The notes under the pieces were generated by a model. That model was not told where the DNA came from, did not search any database, and worked only from the letters and a program-made list of their open reading frames with translations. This document shows, one piece after another, positions 12,117 through 23,519 of a DNA stretch of 64,000 nucleotides; the first letter of the stretch is position 1, and the number at the start of each line of letters is the position of its first letter. A program made the translations under genes and the position numbers. The stretch comes from Nectonema munidae. Lineage: Eukaryota > Nematomorpha > Nectonematoida > Nectonematidae. The stretch is taken from positions 620,001-684,000 of the forward strand of contig JAUIRK010000908.1 in NCBI GenBank assembly GCA_030549495.1, given 5' to 3'.

Positions 12117-12343
12117 AAATTTCAATTAAATAATTTATGCTCGACTTCTGAAAACACTAATTTTGTTTTTAGCTAATAGTATACCATAATACCGCCGAAA
12201 TATTACTAATATAGCTAAGTTATTCTCATAAATTTCAATTAAATAATTTTTGCTCGACTTCTGAAAACACTAATTTTGATTTTAAATGAGCTAATATAAT
12301 ACCATAATACCGTGGAAATATTACTAATATAGCTAAGTTATTC
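12117..12343. repeat. ~113-bp direct tandem duplication
   Basis: AAATTTCAATTAAATAATTT begins at 12117 and about 12230. Both units continue GCTCGACTTCTGAAAACAC and end TATAGCTAAGTTATTC, with small differences in the middle. Confidence 0.9.
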
Positions 12344-13762
12344 AACCTAAAATTTCGAATAAATATTTTCAATTTTTGATTATTTTTTATGTGATATAAA
12401 ATAATATCGTCAGATTTCTCTTCTGGTGAAATCTGTTTGGCCTTAAGTCAAAAAATTCATGAAAGATAATCATTTTATTTTTTAAATCAAAGGAAAATAT
12501 CGATTGCGAAAAATTCTCACATAAATTTTGAAAATATTAAAAAATTCAAATCTGAATATAACAATCAAATAACAAATAAAAACACTAAAATAAACTTGTC
12601 ACATTTGTAATATTTTACTTAAAAAATATGCTAATTTTAATTTTAATATAACTAATATAAAAAACCCAAAAAAATCGTCATATTTCACTGCTTATTTTAT
12701 TTGAAAGAAGACATATAGGTACAATGCACTTCTGTTTGTTATATAGCTTAATTAGTGCAGAAAAAAATGTATAAAAAAATAGAAAGTTTATAAGGTTTTT
12801 TTGCGTATCCAAACTATATTTTATTTTTAAAGTAGAAGCAATTTTGCTGTTTTTATAATAAAGAATTTCCACCCATGGTCTACTAGACGATGTGTAATCG
12901 GATATTAGTATTTCAATATTTCGAATATTCAATTGCGTTCGAAACGTGATTTTCGCGACATTTAGAGTATATTTTGATGTTTCCACACAAGTCATCGAAT
13001 TGAAAGTACTATGTGTTTGTTACTTTTCTTAATTCTAAGTCTCAGTACTCTTGATAAGCTCTTTTACCATAAATACTCTAACTAGTCTAATAAACATCCT
13101 CCCTCTTAAATGCCCATCATGAAGTTGAAAAAAATATATAAACGTCTCCTCCTTTTTACCCCCCTTTCTCTATCAAATGCCCTTTTATCTAAGAAAGTCA
13201 ATTCATACTTTTACAATTGGGAAGACTTCTACGAATGAGTCGTCAAGGATATTGATGAAGTAAATATGCCTTATTTAGTCTTTTAAACAAAAATTAATAT
13301 ACGGGCGACTTTGTTAAAATGTTATTAATTGATTTTGCAACGTAAATCTAGATTTACCCAACATAGTTCACAGGGCGTTGAAGTAGTAATTTTTATTGTA
13401 GTTTCTCTCCAATTGGCGCGCTGCGCATATTAACTCCATCATTTCAATTTATTATGGATATTCAATTTCAATGAGTTTCAGCTGGCAAATATAATAAAAG
13501 TGTCTCAACGAGGTCGTCAAATCTAAATCTTGGAAAAAAAATTCAGAACTGAAAGAAAATTATCCAAGGCATTTAAATTTTTTCCAATTAATACGAAATA
13601 CATGTGCCTCATTTCTATCTCCTGGACGTCGCTCCTTAACCCCTTGAAGTCCAGAATTTTGAAGACGCATCGTTTGCTTTATTTTTCAATGGAATTTTGT
13701 TAATTTAAAGTAGAAGGTTTTCATTTCTTGACACCTGTTTGTAATACTGGTTTATCTTAGGG
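12344..13762. other. Non-coding stretch
   Basis: A 105-codon minus-strand ORF at 12678-12995 has no recognisable domain and no support. Otherwise I see nothing. Confidence 0.4.
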
Positions 13763-14173
13763 CAGAGGTTCTTAACCTGTATTCAGTCATGGACCCCTTT
13801 AAGAAGTTGATGAAAGCTATGGACTTCCTAAAAGGACACTTTCGCATAAAAAGCCATCAAAACAACTTCGCATGCAATTAATATTTGTACTTTATTTTAT
13901 TGACAAGAAATATTTGATCTCAAATGACGTCAAATACCGTAGCAAAGCAAATTTTATTTTTTTCATGGAGAAAAGACAAAGCCAACCGCTTGCTACTTAT
14001 TCAAATTTTAAAAGTTAGTTTTTTGTTTCAGTTATTTTTACGCGTACACATGGGCAGACTATTTTCATTCATTTTAAGTTTTTTTTTACAAAAATGAAAA
14101 ACTGTTGATGGACCCCCTAAGACAGAGCCATGGACCACTGAGAGTTCCTTGGACCCTAGGTTAAGAATTACTG
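13763..14173. mobile_element. hAT-type MITE with 8-bp target duplication
   Basis: The left end CAGAGGTTCTTAACCTG and the right end, read inverted, CAGTAATTCTTAACCTAGG form an imperfect inverted repeat. The flanks are TCTTAGGG (13755-13762) and TCCTAGGG (14174-14181), an 8-bp duplication with one difference. Length 411 bp, no coding capacity. Three repeats of a 'GGACCCC/TGGACC' motif lie just inside the ends. Confidence 0.85.
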
Positions 14174-14181
14174 TCCTAGGG

Positions 14182-16689
14182 TTAAGAAATTTATTTGTAC
14201 GTATTATGAACTGTTCAGGGGTTTTTTCCTTTTCATAAACATTTATCGTCGTTGGTCTTATTTAGTAATCAAAGTGAGTGGTGGTATGAGTAAATTAAAA
14301 TTTTGATGGGATCATGTATAATTTCAAATATTGTGAATTATACTGACTTTTCCCTATCTAATTATGCAATAAGTAAATATCAAATAAAAATTTCGTATAT
14401 TTACCGTGCACACTACATAAAATTTTTCACGAAAATATTAAAATTGCAAAATATAGATTTTTTACATATCCATGGTTGTCTCGATCTTTTTTCGAAAAAC
14501 TCTCGGTCCTTAGTAACTTGTGATTTATTTTCTTGTTATTTGAGTATATGCTTTTTCGTTTAGGATTTCTCTTCTTTGACTCCAGAAGTTATACAAAATT
14601 TCATAAAATCGAAGAAGTTCACTCAATGTATTTTTGCCATCCTTCATGACTTTTCTTCAGAAGTAACTGTTACACTTCTGAACCTATATACTCTTTTTTG
14701 AACTATCTTCCTCCTAGTCCCTTTGGTAATTATTACCTTAGTGTAATGACTATGTATATAATACATATATTTTCATATACATCAAGACAGAACATACATA
14801 TCAGAACTGGATCCAGGATTTTCAGTTAGAAGTGGCTTGCATATAATTATAGTTTTCATATATAACATTTTGCTACGTATTTCTTTTTATATTCTTTCAA
14901 TGCCAAACTTTGACCACTATATACTAAACTTGATCTAATACAACTTTTATATACCTAAGAATAGAGAATGCTTAGAATTATGTGTAATTTTAGCTTAAAA
15001 TCTATAAGTAATGAGGAAATAAGAAATTTATAAGGGTAGAACAAAAATAACTTGGAAAGAAGTATTTCAGAAAGATACGAGAAAAAGAAATTTAAAATTG
15101 CGACGAGCAAAATAGGAAAAATTGGAAACATAAAATTGAACAAATATTTATTCATTGTTGTAAAACCGGCTAGACCCTAGCTTGCTGGGAAAGTAGCCGC
15201 AAAACCGATTATTACTATAGTTATTTCATTTTATATATATAAACGGACAACAACGTTATTGTGTTATTTTTTTGAAAAAAAAAGTTTAGTGAAACGAAAT
15301 CTACTCGGTCATTTGAATGAAAATTTCGGAAAGTAAAACAAAACCCATCTTTTCTTTCAATTGAATGTTTCAGCTTAGAAAAAGTGTTGTACCAATTTTT
15401 ATTAAAATCTTTAATTCTTTGGATCATTGACATGAAGTATTGGCCTTTTCGTTATCACACAATATTAGTGGTTCAAAACGCTGTAAATTTGTAGTTTGAT
15501 GATCTAATATAATTATATCACAATTTTTATAATTAAAAAAAACGATACATCTTTTCTCTAAACTGCTTATAAATTAGTAGTTTGCTGATCTGTATAAAAC
15601 GTTCTTTTAATTGTTTAATGAAAAAACAGACAGGATATAAATTGAATTACTTTTTTCATTTGATTAAATATCAAGTTCAAGTTAATTTGATGTTTTCATT
15701 AATGTCTCTACCAACTTTACACTTTGATCAAACTCAAAATAAGTCTGAGCCCTTTGACAGCCAAAGAGCAGATGTGTAAAAGAGGAAGACATGCAGGTTC
15801 TTCTTGACCATAGTACGAATCCTGCATTGGAGTAGAGCAGGCTGGGAACATCGTTGGTGCAGACACCAACAAGGTTTGTTCACAATAGCTTTTCCCCTTT
15901 GAAAGAAGAGGCTTATTTGAATCTATTTGACACACTTTTGATCGACGACAAGACGAGCGCATGTATCATGCACGATTGCAACAGTTCTCTAAACATGCAT
16001 GGCTTCTTTTTCTTTACAATACAATGTGAGATCTTGTTCGAGGCCTCTACGTTTTTGCTGTCATGAAAGAGAACTCATGTTCTATGATCCTATCTCGATC
16101 GCTTGAGCTGAAGTTCTTTAATTTTCAAATATATTAGACCCTTACAGGCTAATTCCGTCAGCTTGAAGGGTTACAAGCCTGTTTACAAGTGTCTTCTTGC
16201 AAACCATTTGCTAAGGCAACAGTAGGACATTGTCAACGAAAGATGAGAATCCGAAGTTATGAACACTTTCTCATGTGTGTTTTTCTTTCACCTCTGCAAA
16301 AGCATTAGTTACGAAAATAGACGTATGACCAGGCCGATCTCTTACTCTCAACACTAATTCCTAAAAGGGACAGCTATACAAAAATATTTAATAAAAAATT
16401 TCATATTTAATTTTTGAGGTTTAACAAAATAGGTTTTTTTTTGTTTTTTATTATAAATTAATGATCTCGAGTCTAGACAATTAGGCCTCTTGTGTCTTGA
16501 AGCCGAATTGGCCTGCTTCCGATTCAACAATTCATTTTTCCTATGAGTATGAAAATGCCTATCTGCTTTATCATGCATTTATTGAATTCGTCATCCTTTA
16601 TTGAAAGGCCTACGTTAGACAAAACCTAAATATTAAACAAAATAATTAAAATACCCAAATGTCATAAAAAATTCCCTTAAAATCTTAAA
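14182..16689. other. Non-coding stretch with a GC-richer tract at 15700-16350
   Basis: 14182-15700 is AT-rich with no gene. 15700-16350 is noticeably less AT-rich and is open in short pieces on both strands (for example 81 codons on the minus strand at 15717-15962). I could not assign it to any family. It may be the remains of an old element or a lost exon. Confidence 0.35.
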
Positions 16690-16762
16690 TCCTTCATGAC
16701 CCCCAGAAAAAGGCTCATGACCCCTTGGGGTTCATGATTCATAGTTTGGGAACCATTGATGT
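16690..16762. mobile_element. Solo right end of a hAT-type MITE
   Basis: Read inverted from about 16762 it starts CATCAATGGTTCCCAAACTA and continues with GAACCCC/GGGGTCATGAG motifs typical of hAT MITE ends. The left end was not found. Confidence 0.45.
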
Positions 16763-17559
16763 AGAGGGATTTTTGAATAGCAACATGCAAATAATAAACG
16801 TGCATACTACTGTATTGATTATTATTATGTGCATTGACGCTTCTTCTCAAAAATCGCTCTGAAACTAAAACACTCCTTTATTGTCAAACTTAGAATAATT
16901 ATTGTTTCTTTCGATGCAAATGCTATCATTCTGTAATTGATACATTTATGTCGATGTTTTCTTTATTGATTTGCAATGATATTCTTGCACACACAATTCC
17001 ACACTCGCATTTTAGTATGTATACTTTGTATACACATGCACACATTTTGCTCATCTACAACCTCCTTTAGCAATCTAATGAAAACTGGTGTGAAAGATCG
17101 ATGAAACATCATAAAAGAATAGTAAATATTTTATCAGATTTATTGATATTTACGACTTTTATCAATATCCTCCTCATTGTCATCCTTACTCACATCATTA
17201 TAATCCTCAAAAACCAAAATAATCTCAAATTGTAGAAAGATTTTCATCTTCACTTTTTTGCTTTCAGATTAAAACAACTGCATTTCAATTAAAAACTGTT
17301 TATATGAAAAAATGTGGTTGGTTCAGGGGCGCATATCCTTGAAATTATTGGAGGGCGTACTTTCAAGCGTCTTCCAAAAAGGACAACAAATTTTTCTCAA
17401 TTCCTACTCCTCTCTTGCCTATTATATTTCATTCTTAATTAGGCTTATTGTAAACTTTAACCTCCGCCCTATTGAACTTAACGTCAACAATGAATGAGGA
17501 CTTATAAGCTCCTTTTTTCTCACTTCAAATAGATGCGCACCATCTCCAAATTATGTGTA

Positions 17560-18235
17560 GAAAAGGGGTAAAGTATCAATTAACAATAAAAAAAAATTGA
17601 AAATTTAATTCAATGAAAAAAATCTTTCATTAATTTTCAGTTATTCCATTTCTTCTTTCTAAAAAATGAAAATTTTTTATTGAGAAAAATAAATAAAAAA
17701 ACACATCCAAATTACATCACTTTTCTGAGGTAATTTCTATCAAAAATGTAAAACAGAACTAAAGTTAGAGAACTTGGTATTAGAATTTTTTCATTCATTT
17801 TAGTGTATAAGAATAAGTGTAAGTTTGTTAGACTCTCAAAAAAGGGTATAAAATAAAGAAAAAATTGAGAAAACCAAAATCAAACAATAAATTAAGATTG
17901 CATTACTTCATTTTTCTCAGCATCATTCAAAAATAGTTTAAAAGCTAAATTGTTACAAGCTACAAAAATCTACAAAAAGTAAAATATCTTTTAACATGAG
18001 CTTCAACAAAAACTAAAAAATTTTACAGCATAAAATTTGTTTAGTTTGACATAAGCGGTACATCCGTGCCTTGTCAATGAAAACACACCCACGGTACCTT
18101 TACCTTACCTTTTACTCAAAATTGAAAAATTTGCTACATAATTAACATAAGAGAGAAAGGAGACAAAATAAACTAATAAAGCAATTTTCAATATTTTAAA
18201 ATGAAATTGTCTGTTCTCAGAATAATTTCAAAATA
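17560..18235 (-). repeat. Dispersed repeat C, copy 1 (inverted relative to copy 2)
   Basis: The reverse complement of this segment matches 59690-60440 along most of its length. Shared landmarks are AAATTGCTTTATTAGTTTAT, the ACCGTGGGTGTGTTTTCATT box, CCGCTTATGTCAAACT, AATTTAGCTTTTAAACTATT, CTTAATTTATTGTTTGATTT, TAATTTGGATGT and a pyrimidine-rich end. This copy lacks about 90 bp of tRNA-like sequence that copy 2 has after GTCAAACT. There is no coding capacity. A CAGGGGCGCATATCC motif at 17324, upstream, may be an unrelated hAT end. Confidence 0.8.
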
Positions 18236-20235
18236 ATATGAGGCATAAAAAATGAGACTTTATTTGATATTTTCAAGTTTTTATAAGCAGCAAAATCCAA
18301 CGTTGAACTGTACTCAATAATAAAATATTTGTATGTTGATCCACCCTGTGTGATGGGTAGGTGGCATAATATTTTTCAATACCGCCTATATTTTGCCAGC
18401 GTTGATATTTGAAACCCGGTCTTACCGTGCTCATTTCTGCTGAAAACTTTAGGGCCCCCCTTTTTTAATCCTGACTTTATTTTTTTCAAAAAATTTCCAG
18501 CAATTTTTATTCTGATTAATCCCAATTATAAAATTTTTTACTGCTCCTATAATTGTGATTAATTGTGGGTGTAAAAATTTATCTGTATCCGCCCCTTCCG
18601 TTTTTCTTGTTTTGCACCTTCTTCGCAACCCCATTAAAAATGAAATTTTCACTGGCTTCCCATCACTTGAAGTTTTAAATTTCGCAGTTTTAGTTTCAAC
18701 TAGCAACAAAAGTACGCTTTGTTTTGTATGTTTAATAAATATTGAATTTTTTATATTTCTCGTCGTATAATAATTTATTTGTAAAAAAAATTAGTAATTT
18801 TTTGAATGTGAATATTTTTTTTGCTTTTTTTAAACATTTTTTCGTATGAATAAACTTTGTCTACTGCTTCCACAGAACTTCCTGAATATTCATCGTCTCC
18901 TCTTGCAGTTCTTTCAATCGAGCAATTCGTTAACACAATCGTACGCCACGCATTTTCTAACGGCCATCGTTTGTTCATATCTTCGTATCACGAATTTTTC
19001 CGCCAAGGTCCTGTCCTCTTTCAATAATTTCAATGTAAATACCACATATTTCTCTATCTTATACATTTACTTCATATTTTGTTTTCTAGTATGATATTAC
19101 AGTTAATAACTTTTCCATTTGATCTAAATTAGTGGTTACCAACTCTTTGTTCGTCAAGTGATTTTCTTTGTAGTCGCACATACCTAAAAATAATAATTAG
19201 AAGATTATTTAGCAGTTAACATCTCTACTTGTTAGAAAGCATCCGTTTAAACTAAGATATCTAAGTATTTATAAACGTAATCCGTACGTGATTAGAGGTA
19301 CCGTTTGAAATGGAAGCGTATATTTTAATAAGTTGTACATAAATGCAGAATTTTATTCAAAAACAAAATTTATTGTGGTTAATATTGAACCTTTAGAATT
19401 TTTTCTTTTTCTGGTGGTGTTTTTAAAATTATGATTAAGTTAAAGAGAACTAATTTTTGAAAGAAATTTTTTTTTGAGGGAGCGAATGATCTAGTTCAGT
19501 GATTCTTAACTACTGCCCTGATGACCACATTTGGCCCTCAAACTCTTGTTTTGCTGTCCGCATAGTAAAGTTACAGAAAAAATTTGGCTAGCAACATCAT
19601 ATCAAAACTGTCATGATTTAGCAAAATTATTGATGTATTTATTGTACTATACATAGATTGTAAAGTAGTTTATATCTATGATCTGCTCTTAAATATTCTC
19701 TACATACCATTTGTGTCTATGGCAATGGGAGATTTAGACAGGATGAAAACGCCCACCATCTATTTTTTGAGTATATCAATGTTCCCTTTTTGTGAACAAA
19801 ATAATTACACAATATTATTTATTAAAAAATATTTTTTTTTCAAATTTTTTAATAAAATTTAGTTAAAATTAGAAAAACAACAATATCTAAAAAAATTGAA
19901 ATGTCTTCTGTGTTTAGACAAGTTTTTATACAAATTTCTCTTATATTAAAAATTACTGTCTTCTTTTTTGCTTCATAATTTTCAGATAAATTACAGATTA
20001 CATTTTTTTAATATTAGATCAATAGTTGTAAATTATTAAAAACATAATATATGTTAAAAAATTATTTTATATAAAATATAAAAAATGTTGTGAATTCAGT
20101 TGAAACGTTAACCTTCAAATTTTTTGGTATATTCTTTTGAAAAAAAAATTATATTTATTTATTTATTTTATCTTTATTTTTAGACTCTTTAAAAGTTTTA
20201 ATAACTATTTTAAATTTAACTCTAAACAAAAATTC
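18236..20235. other. Non-coding stretch with two orphan hAT-like ends
   Basis: TAGTGGTTACCAACTC at 19130 and CAGTGATTCTTAACTACTG at 19497 look like left ends of hAT MITEs, but no right ends were found. Short ORFs at 18449-18978 match nothing. Confidence 0.4.
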
Positions 20236-20985
20236 AAATTTCTTGATAGTGCTTCAGAATTCATTGAAAGCGCTGAAGATGACATTTTTATCAATTGTCA
20301 TTGTTCTTCCTGAAATAGAAAAAGGAAAGGATAGTGAGGAAGAATATGATGATGATGATATATTGTTAGAAGCTATGCCCAAAATACTTTGTGGTCAAAT
20401 AGAAGTGATAAGAGATGAAGAAAATGAAAGTAACTTTCTATGAAACATGATTGGAAAGAAAAATAAGATCTATCTTTAGAAGCGCATAATTTTCTTCCAA
20501 ATAAAATTGGAGAGGATCATATGGGCCAAAAACCACATGAAATATTTCAACTTTTTTTAACGCATGAAATGGTTCATTACATTGTTGAACTGACAAATTT
20601 ATATGCAAAAAGAGACCAAAATTCTCTTAATTTTGAAACAAACATCAGTGAAATTCGTAGGTTTTTATTGTTTCTTTTGAGTGGTATTCATGTACTACCT
20701 TGTGAAAATGATTGCTGGTTTACTAATCAATTGTAACTTGGTCCATTCTTTTCGAAAACCATGTCAAGAGATCAATTCAAAACAATTAAAAGGTACATAG
20801 ATATTGCCGACAACCAAAATTTAGTTGAATCAAGAGTAGCAAAAGTCAAACCATTTTTGAAAAAAGAGGGTCAACAATTTTAAGTTTTTCATGAATTTTT
20901 GAGTGTTAATGGGAGTATGGTTCTATACAAGGGTCTTCACAGTGCAAACAATTCATAAAAATATGCCTATTAAATTTATAATTAA
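20236..20985 (+). pseudogene. piggyBac transposase fragment (copy 3), N-terminal part
   Basis: In order: an acidic tail (KGKDSEEEYDDDD) at about 20320-20360; KPHEIFQLFLTHEM and VELTNLYAKRDQ in the 71-aa ORF 20521-20736; IHVLPCENDCWF; then MSRDQFKTIKRYIDIADNQN at 20761-20820 and MVLYKGLHS near 20930, the piggyBac N-terminal and first catalytic regions. The protein is split over several frames, and everything after the first catalytic region is absent. No terminal repeats were found. Confidence 0.8.
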
Positions 20986-21344
20986 AAAAATTTTATTAAA
21001 TTATCCCGATTGTAAAAAAAAAGTAATTTTGCTGTCAAATTATACGGAATTAATATAATACCATGATGTAACTGAAATCCCTTTTATCTTTCTTCTATTT
21101 AAGATTGAAAGAAAAAATTATTTGTACGGATAATGAGGGATTCCGATTAATGAAGTCCGGTTTAATGACAGTTGACTTCAATTAAATGAATTTTTGTATA
21201 TAACCAAAATTATAGTATAGTTCCTTATTTATCAAAGGTTTATCTTTAGATTTCCAAAAAAAGTCTTCTTTTATCAAATAACCACTGTTTATATTTTTAT
21301 AAGTGATATATATATATATTTGTTTTGTTTTTTTCTTAATTTAG

Positions 21345-21389
21345 ATTCTTCCCGAATTAGAAGCAATCATTCTCTCGTTGTATTCTATT
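21345..21389 (+). CDS. Candidate upstream exon of the 42.7-50 kb gene (weak)
   Basis: A TTTTTTCTTAATTTAG acceptor precedes 45 bp, and GTAAGAATTG follows. In phase 0 it reads ILPELEAIILSLYSI, which would join in phase to the exon at 25654. A second frame is also open and 45 bp is short, so chance is quite possible. Confidence 0.25.
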
Positions 21390-21492
21390 GTAAGAATTGT
21401 TTACTTTATTTTTCCATTTTATGGATGCAATAACATAGCTAGAAATTTTATTTAGAGGGGTCCACTTTAGCACTACATGTGAGCTCCTACAC

Positions 21493-21813
21493 CAGGGATC
21501 GGCAAACTTTTTTTACCCGTCAACCCCTTCATAGAACATTTGTCTTCACATCGACCCCCACCCCACATAGTAATGTTTCATAAAAAGATTAATCAATGTC
21601 CAACAATTAAGAGAAAAGATACAAACCAAAAATGTTTCATATATCCTATGCTATACAATGTCCTAAGCTATGTTTTAAAAGAAAAATGAGTTTTATTTCT
21701 ACTATAAAGTAAAAAAAGCATAGCACAATTTGGTAAGTTTGTCTATCTTATCGACCCCTAAAGATCTGTTATGGACACCCAGGGGTCGATATCGACCACT
21801 TTGCCGACCCCTA
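21493..21813. mobile_element. hAT-type MITE with perfect 8-bp target duplication
   Basis: The left end CAGGGATCGGCAAACTTTTT and the right end, read inverted, TAGGGGTCGGCAAAGTGGTC pair over about 15 bp. Both sides carry TCCTACAC (21485-21492 and 21814-21821). Length 321 bp, with no ORF belonging to it. Confidence 0.92.
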
Positions 21814-21821
21814 TCCTACAC

Positions 21822-22599
21822 CTATCCTTCTGTGTTTCTATTTCTTTTTTTCTCATTATTAGATGTTATTGTGTTCTACATTTCTTATTTTCATTTCTCA
21901 CAGACCCTCCATTATATATTACATTTTTATTTCAAGTTAGTCCTTTTTTAATTTATTAAGTTCGGCTTTTTTTCACTCAAAATTTTTTTTCTTTATAAAT
22001 TAATTTTGAAAACTTTCTTTGGAAAATAATTTTACAAAAATTATTTTGAGTAATATTTTTTTTAAAAAATAAGCTTATTTTATCATTTTGTGTTTTACAG
22101 GACAAAAAATTTAGTTTCAAGTATTTGTATTATAAATTATGATTTATTAGTATATTTTATAAGAATTGCTTATTTTAAATTAAATCAATAAATTATTATT
22201 ATTATTAATAGTAAAAATGATGTAATTTTTGTTTTAATTTTAAATATAATCTTCTTAAAAAAATTGTCAATAAATTATATTAGTAAAAATCTTGGTTTTA
22301 ATTTAAAATTTAAATTTCTTTGTTTTATAAAATAGTTTTTGAAAAAAGCAGTAGTACTCAGATGGATAAAAATTTATTAAAAAAACAAAATAATTATTAC
22401 GATCATAAGGCTGTTCAGTAGAAGATTTGTGAATATTTGTGAGCATATAGCGATAATAGTTACTACAATCCAACGGATTAATTAAATTTAGACTTTCGAT
22501 AATCATAGATGAAAATTTTCGATTGTTTTCATCTGAAGCACATCTGAAAACACATTTTTACAAGGATTTAACATAAAGGAGGATGGAGAAAGGGATTAT
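21822..22599. other. AT-rich non-coding stretch
   Basis: Nothing recognised. Confidence 0.5.
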
Positions 22600-23150
22600 A
22601 TTTATTTTGACTGGTTATGTTTTCTCTCGATTTGTTGGAACTACCACTTTTTTGAACGAACTTGGGTTCTACGCATATGAAGAATAAATCCACTTTCATC
22701 TAAAAAATAAGAATTTCTCAGAACTTGGCTTAAAAATTCAATTGCTTCATTTTTCTTCTTATCAAGCTGTCTTCTCTATTCACCAAATCAATCTCTTTGT
22801 CGCCTTTCTTCAAAGTTATTTTTCAAACATTAACGAGGTTTAAGCAATCGATATTTTAATATAATATTTTTCTTCCAAAATGTTCTTAATTTCTTCCAGA
22901 GTCAAAGTTAATTTGTTTTCTATCAAATTTTATAATAAAAAAATCCACCATTTCCTTTGAGAGAATCCATTTTTTGTGACTCATGCTTTAAACTGTTCAA
23001 ATCTTCTCTGTCTTCAAATCTCTGCACTATAGACTTTGCAGTAGAATAGTTAATATTTAAAATCTTGGCAACTTGAACAATTGATAAACAATCATTTTAA
23101 CAAGTTTAACGAATTCAAGTTTTTCTCATCGGATATCTTAGTATACATGT
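22600..23150 (-). pseudogene. Tc1/mariner-like transposase fragment
   Basis: On the minus strand, from the right, a helix-turn-helix region near 23000-23150 (MYTKISDEKNLNSL, then an ATAKSIVQRFED-type segment) leads to LTLEEIKNILEEKY at about 22860-22910 and then to LDESGFILHMRRTQVRSK at about 22640-22700. The last holds the first or second catalytic Asp motif of Tc1-type DDE proteins. The frame is broken many times and the C-terminal end is missing. No terminal repeats were seen. Confidence 0.7.
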
Positions 23151-23413
23151 TTAAATAACAAAAAAGTATAAAAAAAGTACTGAAGGATAAGAACAGTTGA
23201 AATAACAAATAAAATTTTAAGCAAACATGATTAGTTAAATTAAAAAACTTGATTTTTCACAAAGCTGTGCAAGTTTTAAAACTTTAAAAGATTTTTCTTT
23301 CAAACTATCGAATATAGATTTGTAGTTAAAGCTAATTTTGAATGTTAACTGGCTTATTTTTTTTAATTTAAAATGTAAGGTTATCAACTTTAAATTTTGT
23401 TAAACAAAAGTTA

Positions 23414-23518
23414 ATAACCCGTTAATGACCAGAATAATCAGACGATATCTAATGCAAAGCAGACGATTTTATTTTTGTAAAGTCGACTTTAGTCGACTCT
23501 GGCCATTAACCGGTTTAA
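23414..23518 (-). repeat. MITE family D, copy 3 (inverted)
   Basis: Read on the minus strand: AAACCGGTTAATGGCCAGAG, then GTCGACTTTACAAAAAT, AGATATCGTCTGATTATTC and GGTCATTAACGGGTTA. This is the cleanest inverted-repeat pair in the family (CCGGTTAATGGCCAGA against CCCGTTAATGACCAGA). Confidence 0.75.
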
Positions 23519-23519
23519 A

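Noticed and set aside
12678-12995. 105-codon minus-strand ORF
   Set aside because: Low-complexity, AT-driven composition with no domain or supporting signals.
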